A stretch of DNA of 18,736 nt from Alphaproteobacteria bacterium. Its GTDB lineage: Bacteria; Pseudomonadota; Alphaproteobacteria; Sphingomonadales; Sphingomonadaceae. The translations under genes were made by a program, and so were the position numbers. Each line of letters opens with the position of its first letter. The first letter of the stretch is position 1. Positions 15,168 through 18,736 of this stretch are shown here, piece by piece. The DNA is taken from positions 9,752 through 28,487 of the forward strand of contig VBAE01000214.1 in the NCBI GenBank assembly GCA_005882415.1, in the 5' to 3' direction. Below the pieces are notes generated by a model, which saw nothing but the letters and a program-made list of their open reading frames with translations, searched no databases and was not told the origin of the DNA.

Positions 15168-16195
15168 CTAACTTCCTCCCTGATTGGACGGGACGGCGGC
15201 GCCGCCCGTTCCTGTTTGGCGCCCGAAGAGGCGCGAATGACGAGTGTTGGTGCGAACAGCCGGCGCTCGGGCGCTTCGGCCTCGCCGCGGACCATGGCGA
15301 CGCAAAGCTCGATCGCCTCGCGGCCCATGTCGGCGATGGCGATGCCGGCGGTGGTCAGCGCAGGCTCGATCAGCCGCGCCATCGGAATGTCGTCGAAGCC
15401 CGCGATGGCGACGTCGCCCGGGACGCTGAGCCCGGCGCCGCGGAACGCGCGCAGGCAGCCGATCGCCATCGCGTCGTTGGCCGCGAACACCGCGTCGGGA
15501 AGGCCGTTCGACAGGAGCAAAGTGCCCGCCTCGAACCCCGAATCCTCGCGGAAATCGCCTTGGACGACCGGCCTCGGCGCGATGCCGGCTTCCCTGTGGG
15601 CGTCGCGATAGCCGCGAAGGCGCTCGCGCGAATCGACATTGTCCGCCGGGCCGGAGACGAAGGCGATGTCGCGATGCCCCATTTCCAGGAGGTGCCGGGT
15701 GACGGCGAGGGCGCCGGCATGATTGTCGACCGAGAAGCGTGCGCCCGCGCCCTCGGAACCGCCGATCATGACCAGCGGCACCTTCCCGCTCAGCGCGCCG
15801 CTTACCGACTCCCCGTCGGCGAAGGGCGACATCACCACCAGCCCGTCGACCCGGCTGCGCATCGTGCGCAGCGCCGCCACCGCTTCGGCGATGTCGCCGT
15901 GCGAGGCGGAGAGGAGGAGATGATGGCCGGTGCCGCGCGCGCCGAGATCGAGGCCGCGGATCAGCTCCGAGAAATATTCGCCGTGGAGGTCGGGAAGCAG
16001 CACGCCGATCGTGTCGGTGCGCCGAAGCGAGAGCGAACGCGCGCCCGCATGGGGCACGAAGTCCATCTCCCGCGCGATCTTGAGCACATGCTCGAGCGTG
16101 TCGGCGGAGACGGTGTCGGTGCCGTTCAGGGCGCGCGAGACGGTGGCGACCGAGACATCGGCCGCGCGCGCGACGTCGCGGATCGTGACCTTCAC
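15164..16195 (-). CDS. LacI-family transcriptional repressor of the glucan operon
   Basis: A 343-residue regulator. The helix-turn-helix is at 3-22 (VTIRDVARAADVSVATVSRAL), the hinge helix at about 49-58 (HAGARSLSLRR), and a periplasmic-binding-protein-like effector domain at about 61-325 (TIGVLLPDLHGEYFSELIRGL, FAANDAMAIGCLRAF, VAIAGFDDIPMARLIEPALTT). All are typical of sugar-responsive LacI/GalR proteins. The GTG at 16195 gives the standard N-terminus for the family, though its ribosome binding site is weak. It is the first gene of the operon with the receptor, GH144 and GH3, and a palindromic operator lies about 70 bases upstream of its start, so it is expected to repress itself and the whole operon until a sugar ligand binds. 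Confidence 0.94.
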   Translation of the reverse strand: MKVTIRDVARAADVSVATVSRALNGTDTVSADTLEHVLKIAREMDFVPHAGARSLSLRRTDTIGVLLPDLHGEYFSELIRGLDLGARGTGHHLLLSASHGDIAEAVAALRTMRSRVDGLVVMSPFADGESVSGALSGKVPLVMIGGSEGAGARFSVDNHAGALAVTRHLLEMGHRDIAFVSGPADNVDSRERLRGYRDAHREAGIAPRPVVQGDFREDSGFEAGTLLLSNGLPDAVFAANDAMAIGCLRAFRGAGLSVPGDVAIAGFDDIPMARLIEPALTTAGIAIADMGREAIELCVAMVRGEAEAPERRLFAPTLVIRASSGAKQERAAPPSRPIREEVR

Positions 16196-16267
16196 GCCCG
16201 ACGACCAGCGAAGGAGGGTCTCCCCGACCCTTGCGCCCCCATTCCGACCCTCTCCTGATCCGGTTTA

Positions 16268-16281
16268 TGTAACCGGTTACA
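16268..16281. promoter_or_regulatory. Palindromic operator of LacI/GalR type
   Basis: TGTAACCGGTTACA is a perfect 14-bp palindrome with the central CG typical of LacI-family operators. It lies just downstream of a sigma70-like promoter that points into the lacI-like gene, where bound repressor would block initiation. I found no second copy in the window. Confidence 0.82.
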
Positions 16282-16284
16282 GTC

Positions 16285-16313
16285 GTCATATTGCGGCGGC
16301 GGGGGGATGGCAA
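16285..16313 (-). promoter_or_regulatory. Sigma70-like promoter of the LacI-TonB receptor-GH144-GH3 operon
   Basis: On the minus strand TTGCCA (16313-16308) and TATGAC (16290-16285) are separated by 17 bases, matching the -35 and -10 consensus at 5 and 4 of 6 positions. The predicted start site falls at or just inside the palindromic operator at 16268-16281. Confidence 0.6.
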
Positions 16314-16401
16314 GGCTATGTATCAGGGTCTTGCCCGATAGTGGGGGGGGTCGGCCCGTGGCAGTCCCGGCCTCAAAGACGGTCCCGAACGGAGGGAGGC
16401 C

Positions 16402-16782
16402 ATGGGATCGGGGCTGGTGCTGATCTGCGACGAGGATCGGTTGCTGACCGAGCTGCTCGAGCATCGGCTCGGCCAGCGCGGGTACCGCACGATGGTGGCG
16501 CACGACGGCGGCGAGGCGCTCGCCTCGCTCGCCCGGCGTCCACCCGACGCCGTCATCATGGAGTCGATGCTCGCCGTCCACGATGGCCATGAGTTGCTGA
16601 GGGAAATCCGCGGAAGCGATCGGCTGAAGGACCTGCCGGTGATCGTGCTGAGCGCGCGCAAGCAGGATAGGGACATCGTCCGGGCGCTGGAAATGGGCGC
16701 AAGCGATTATCTGACCAAGCCTTTCATTTTGGATGAGCTGGTCGCCCGGCTGGCGCGGTTGATGCGGCGCCGCGTGGCATGA
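16402..16782 (+). CDS. Stand-alone receiver-domain protein with Glu at the phosphorylation site
   Basis: A 126-residue single-domain receiver with no output domain, preceded by a strong GGAGGGAGG Shine-Dalgarno. The fold is clear: VLICDEDRLLTELL with acidic residues D10, E11 and D12, PDAVIMESML, LPVIVLSARKQ with S84, and MGASDYLTKPF with K106. The phospho-accepting Asp (54 in PhoB numbering) is replaced by E54 in this protein. Glu there often mimics a phosphorylated Asp, so the protein may be locked active or respond to something other than phosphorylation. With no DNA-binding domain it should act by protein contact. Its stop overlaps the start of the TPR-barrel gene (ATGA), which ties its role to that envelope module. 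Confidence 0.9.
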   Translation: MGSGLVLICDEDRLLTELLEHRLGQRGYRTMVAHDGGEALASLARRPPDAVIMESMLAVHDGHELLREIRGSDRLKDLPVIVLSARKQDRDIVRALEMGASDYLTKPFILDELVARLARLMRRRVA

Positions 16783-17867
16783 AGCTTTGCCGTGCATTGT
16801 GGCTGTCCGCGCTGGCCTTCTCTGTGCCGGCCGAAGCCCAGACCGATTACGAAGCGGGAGCGGCCGCGCGGCAGGCTGGACGCCTCGACGAGGCGCTGCA
16901 GGCGCTGCACCGCGCCGCCGACGCGAAGCCCGACGATGCGGACGTCCAGCTGCAGCTCGGACTCACCTATCTCGCCGTCGGGCGTCTCGACGAAGCGGAG
17001 GCGGCGTTCAAGCGGACGCTCGCGCTCGCGCCGGACTATGGCGATGCCAAGCTCGGGCTGGCGCGGGTGGCGCTTCGGCGGGGGGATATCGCGACCGCCC
17101 GCGCGGAGCTCGGCGGAGTGGCGCCCGGTCATGCCGAGGTCGAGCCGCTCCGCCGCCAGATCGAGGCGGCGGCCGCGGCGGCGCCCTGGCGGTGGCGGAT
17201 CGATCTCGACGGCAGCTACAGCCGGGTCGATGGGGCGGCGGATTGGCAGTCCTCGACGCTGACGGTCCAGCATCGTCCGGGGACGGATACGACGATCGGC
17301 CTCACTGCGGACGCGACGCGCCGTTTCGAGCGCACCGACGTCTATCTGGAGGCGCGGGTCGACCACCGCTTCGCGCCGGGCTCCTATGTTCATGTCCTGG
17401 TCGGCGGCACGCCCGGGGCGGACCATCGGCCGACCGGCCAGGTGGGCGCCGGCGCGGCGATCCGCACCCATAAAGGCGACTATGCGACGATCCTCCGGCT
17501 CGACGTGCTTCACGCCGACTATCCGACCGGCGACGTCCAGATCGTGACGCCCGGGGTAGAGCAATATTTTGGCGGACGCGCCTGGATCACCGCGCAGTGG
17601 ATCAACGTCTGGGGGCGCTTCAGGCACGGGTCGGGATGGCTGCTGAGGGGCGACATCATGCCGACCGACCGGTTTCGCCTGTTCCTCGGCGCCGCCGACG
17701 CTCCGGACCTCGATTCCGGCACGGCCATTTACACCAAAAGCCTGTTCGGCGGGGTCTCCCTCGACGTCGGCGATCATCTCACGATGCGGCTCAGCGCGGC
17801 CCATGACGATCCGCGGGAGTCGGGGAACCGCAACACGCTGGCGCTCGGCCTGGGGTACCGGTTTTGA
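16779..17867 (+). CDS. TPR plus outer-membrane beta-barrel protein (YaiO/PgaA-like architecture)
   Basis: A 362-residue exported protein with signal peptide 1-20 (MKLCRALWLSALAFSVPAEA). Residues 22-130 hold about three TPR units (YEAGAAARQAGRLDEALQALHRAADAKP; VQLQLGLTYLAVGRLDEAEAAFKRTLALAP; AKLGLARVALRRGDIATARAEL). From about 138 to the end, alternating amphipathic strands with many Tyr, Trp, Arg and Gly form a barrel that ends in the outer-membrane signature YRF. Periplasmic TPR plus barrel is the plan of exopolysaccharide exporters such as PgaA and BcsC, though this one is much smaller and resembles the YaiO family. Its ATG overlaps the receiver gene stop, and its TGA overlaps the TTG of the HEAT-repeat gene. 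Confidence 0.85.
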   Translation: MKLCRALWLSALAFSVPAEAQTDYEAGAAARQAGRLDEALQALHRAADAKPDDADVQLQLGLTYLAVGRLDEAEAAFKRTLALAPDYGDAKLGLARVALRRGDIATARAELGGVAPGHAEVEPLRRQIEAAAAAAPWRWRIDLDGSYSRVDGAADWQSSTLTVQHRPGTDTTIGLTADATRRFERTDVYLEARVDHRFAPGSYVHVLVGGTPGADHRPTGQVGAGAAIRTHKGDYATILRLDVLHADYPTGDVQIVTPGVEQYFGGRAWITAQWINVWGRFRHGSGWLLRGDIMPTDRFRLFLGAADAPDLDSGTAIYTKSLFGGVSLDVGDHLTMRLSAAHDDPRESGNRNTLALGLGYRF

Positions 17868-18736
17868 GCCTGGTCAAACTGTTCTGGATGCTGTCCTGGG
17901 GCGTCTCAAGCCTCGCACTCGTAATCCTGCTCGGGCTGATGGCCTGGCGCGGCCTCACCAACCGCCGCCTCGGGGCCATCGGCCTGGAGCGCGAACGCTA
18001 TATCGGGCTGCTGAAGGCGCGCACGGAAAAGTCGGACGACCCGAACCTGCCCGCGGACGACGTGCTGACCGATCTCACCGTCGAAATCCTCGAACTGGTG
18101 CGCGGCGACGAGAAAGCGAGCTTCGCGACACGCGTGGCGAAGGTCGGAACGGCGCAGCGATTGCACATCCGGATCCGCAGCGGCAACACGCGTACCCGGA
18201 TATTGGCGGCTGCCGCGCTGGCCCATTTCAGCGACGAGCCGACCCAAGCGGCGCTGAACGCGGCGCTCGACGATCGAAGCGGGGAAGTGCGGCTTACCGC
18301 TGCGCTCTCCCTTGCCGTGGACGGCCATGCACCGCCGCCGGCGGAGGTCGTCCGCAGGCTCGGAATCGGCGACCGGGAGACGTCTTTGCTGTCGGTGATG
18401 CTGTTCGCGGAAATGGCCCGGACCGACCTCGCCAATGTCCGCGCCCTGCTCGTCGACGAAGCGACTGCCCCCACGGTCCGGGCGGCCGCTGCCGAGGCGC
18501 TGGCTTTGTGCGACGACTTCGCCGCGGTGCCAAACATCGCGGCGCTGGCGGGAGCGGCCGATCCGTGGGCGAGCGAGCTGCCCCGTTATCTCGCCGCGCT
18601 GGCCGTTATGGAGCATCCCGCGGGCTCCTGCGCCGTCCGTCACTGCCTGCAATCGCCCTCGCCACAAGTGAGAGCGGCCGCCGCGCGGGCCGCTGGTCGC
18701 ATCGGCATCGAGTCGGCACTCGATCGCCTCGACTGC
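17864..18736 (+). CDS. Membrane-anchored HEAT-repeat protein (cut by right edge)
   Basis: The frame is open from TTG 17864 to the end of the window, giving 291 codons without a stop. The TTG overlaps the previous TGA (TTGA); an internal ATG (codon 9) is an alternative start. One N-terminal membrane helix (about 8-28, LFWMLSWGVSSLALVILLGLM) is followed by a basic stretch and a soluble region of alpha-helical repeats with the HEAT/PBS-lyase pattern, for example TRILAAAALAHFSDEPTQAAL, VRLTAALSLAVDG, VRAAAAEALALCDD and VRAAAARAAGRIG. Such repeats are scaffolds for protein contacts. The topology is probably N-terminal anchor with a large domain in the cytoplasm, where it could meet the receiver protein or a synthase encoded downstream, but the partner lies beyond the window. 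Confidence 0.85.
   Translation, partial: MSLVKLFWMLSWGVSSLALVILLGLMAWRGLTNRRLGAIGLERERYIGLLKARTEKSDDPNLPADDVLTDLTVEILELVRGDEKASFATRVAKVGTAQRLHIRIRSGNTRTRILAAAALAHFSDEPTQAALNAALDDRSGEVRLTAALSLAVDGHAPPPAEVVRRLGIGDRETSLLSVMLFAEMARTDLANVRALLVDEATAPTVRAAAAEALALCDDFAAVPNIAALAGAADPWASELPRYLAALAVMEHPAGSCAVRHCLQSPSPQVRAAAARAAGRIGIESALDRLDC

Noticed and set aside
13092..15611. Long plus-strand open frame opposite the TonB-dependent receptor and repressor genes
   Set aside because: Its translation is an acidic, low-complexity Asp/Glu/Val/Ala/Gly string without domain logic, as expected for the antisense of a GC3-rich gene, and the opposite strand carries clear full-length families.

Overview
The window is a GC-rich (by eye about two thirds G+C), gene-dense stretch of an alphaproteobacterial chromosome. 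It is most likely a sphingomonad (Sphingomonadaceae or a close relative). The pointers are abundant TonB-dependent receptors, a PhoB-type regulator of the alphaproteobacterial kind, a LacI-regulated carbohydrate locus with a GPH-family symporter, strong G/C bias in third codon positions, and frequent GTG/TTG starts. I see no rRNA, tRNA, insertion sequence or CRISPR array. Genes at both edges are cut by the window.

Layout from left to right. (1) 1-2340, minus strand: the N-terminal 426 residues of a TonB-dependent receptor, a PhoB-like response regulator without its usual kinase and transporter partners, and an unrecognised 67-residue ORF upstream of it. A good Pho-box match lies between the regulator and the receptor. 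(2) 2648-7070: a small secreted protein of unknown function (+), a secreted M24 (Xaa-Pro type) peptidase (-), a GAF-EAL cyclic-di-GMP phosphodiesterase (+), a small lipoprotein (+) and a secreted Cys-containing protein with an internal repeat (+). (3) 7077-16313: a carbohydrate locus. A GPH symporter (+) converges with a four-gene minus-strand operon: LacI-family repressor, TonB-dependent receptor with a carboxypeptidase-regulatory-like N-terminal domain, GH144-type glucanase (Glycoamylase fold, Tat-exported lipoprotein) and GH3 beta-glucosidase (Tat signal). A sigma70-like promoter and a perfect 14-bp palindromic operator lie upstream of the repressor gene. (4) 16402 to the right edge, plus strand: a stand-alone receiver protein with Glu in place of the phospho-accepting Asp, a TPR plus outer-membrane beta-barrel protein, and a membrane-anchored HEAT-repeat protein (cut). 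These three genes are joined by 4-base overlaps.

How the genes may work together. The GH144/GH3 pair suggests uptake and breakdown of beta-1,2-glucans, such as the cyclic glucans of rhizobia. The receptor would import oligosaccharides, the periplasmic glucanase and beta-glucosidase would cut them to glucose or sophorose, the GPH symporter would bring the products into the cytoplasm, and the repressor would sense a sugar and release the promoter. The right-hand operon looks like the start of an envelope or exopolysaccharide export system: its TPR-barrel protein is built like a short PgaA/BcsC-type exporter. The Asp-to-Glu change in its receiver would make signalling independent of phosphorylation. 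That module is the best candidate here for something undescribed. Functions are read from motifs and context only; no searches were run.
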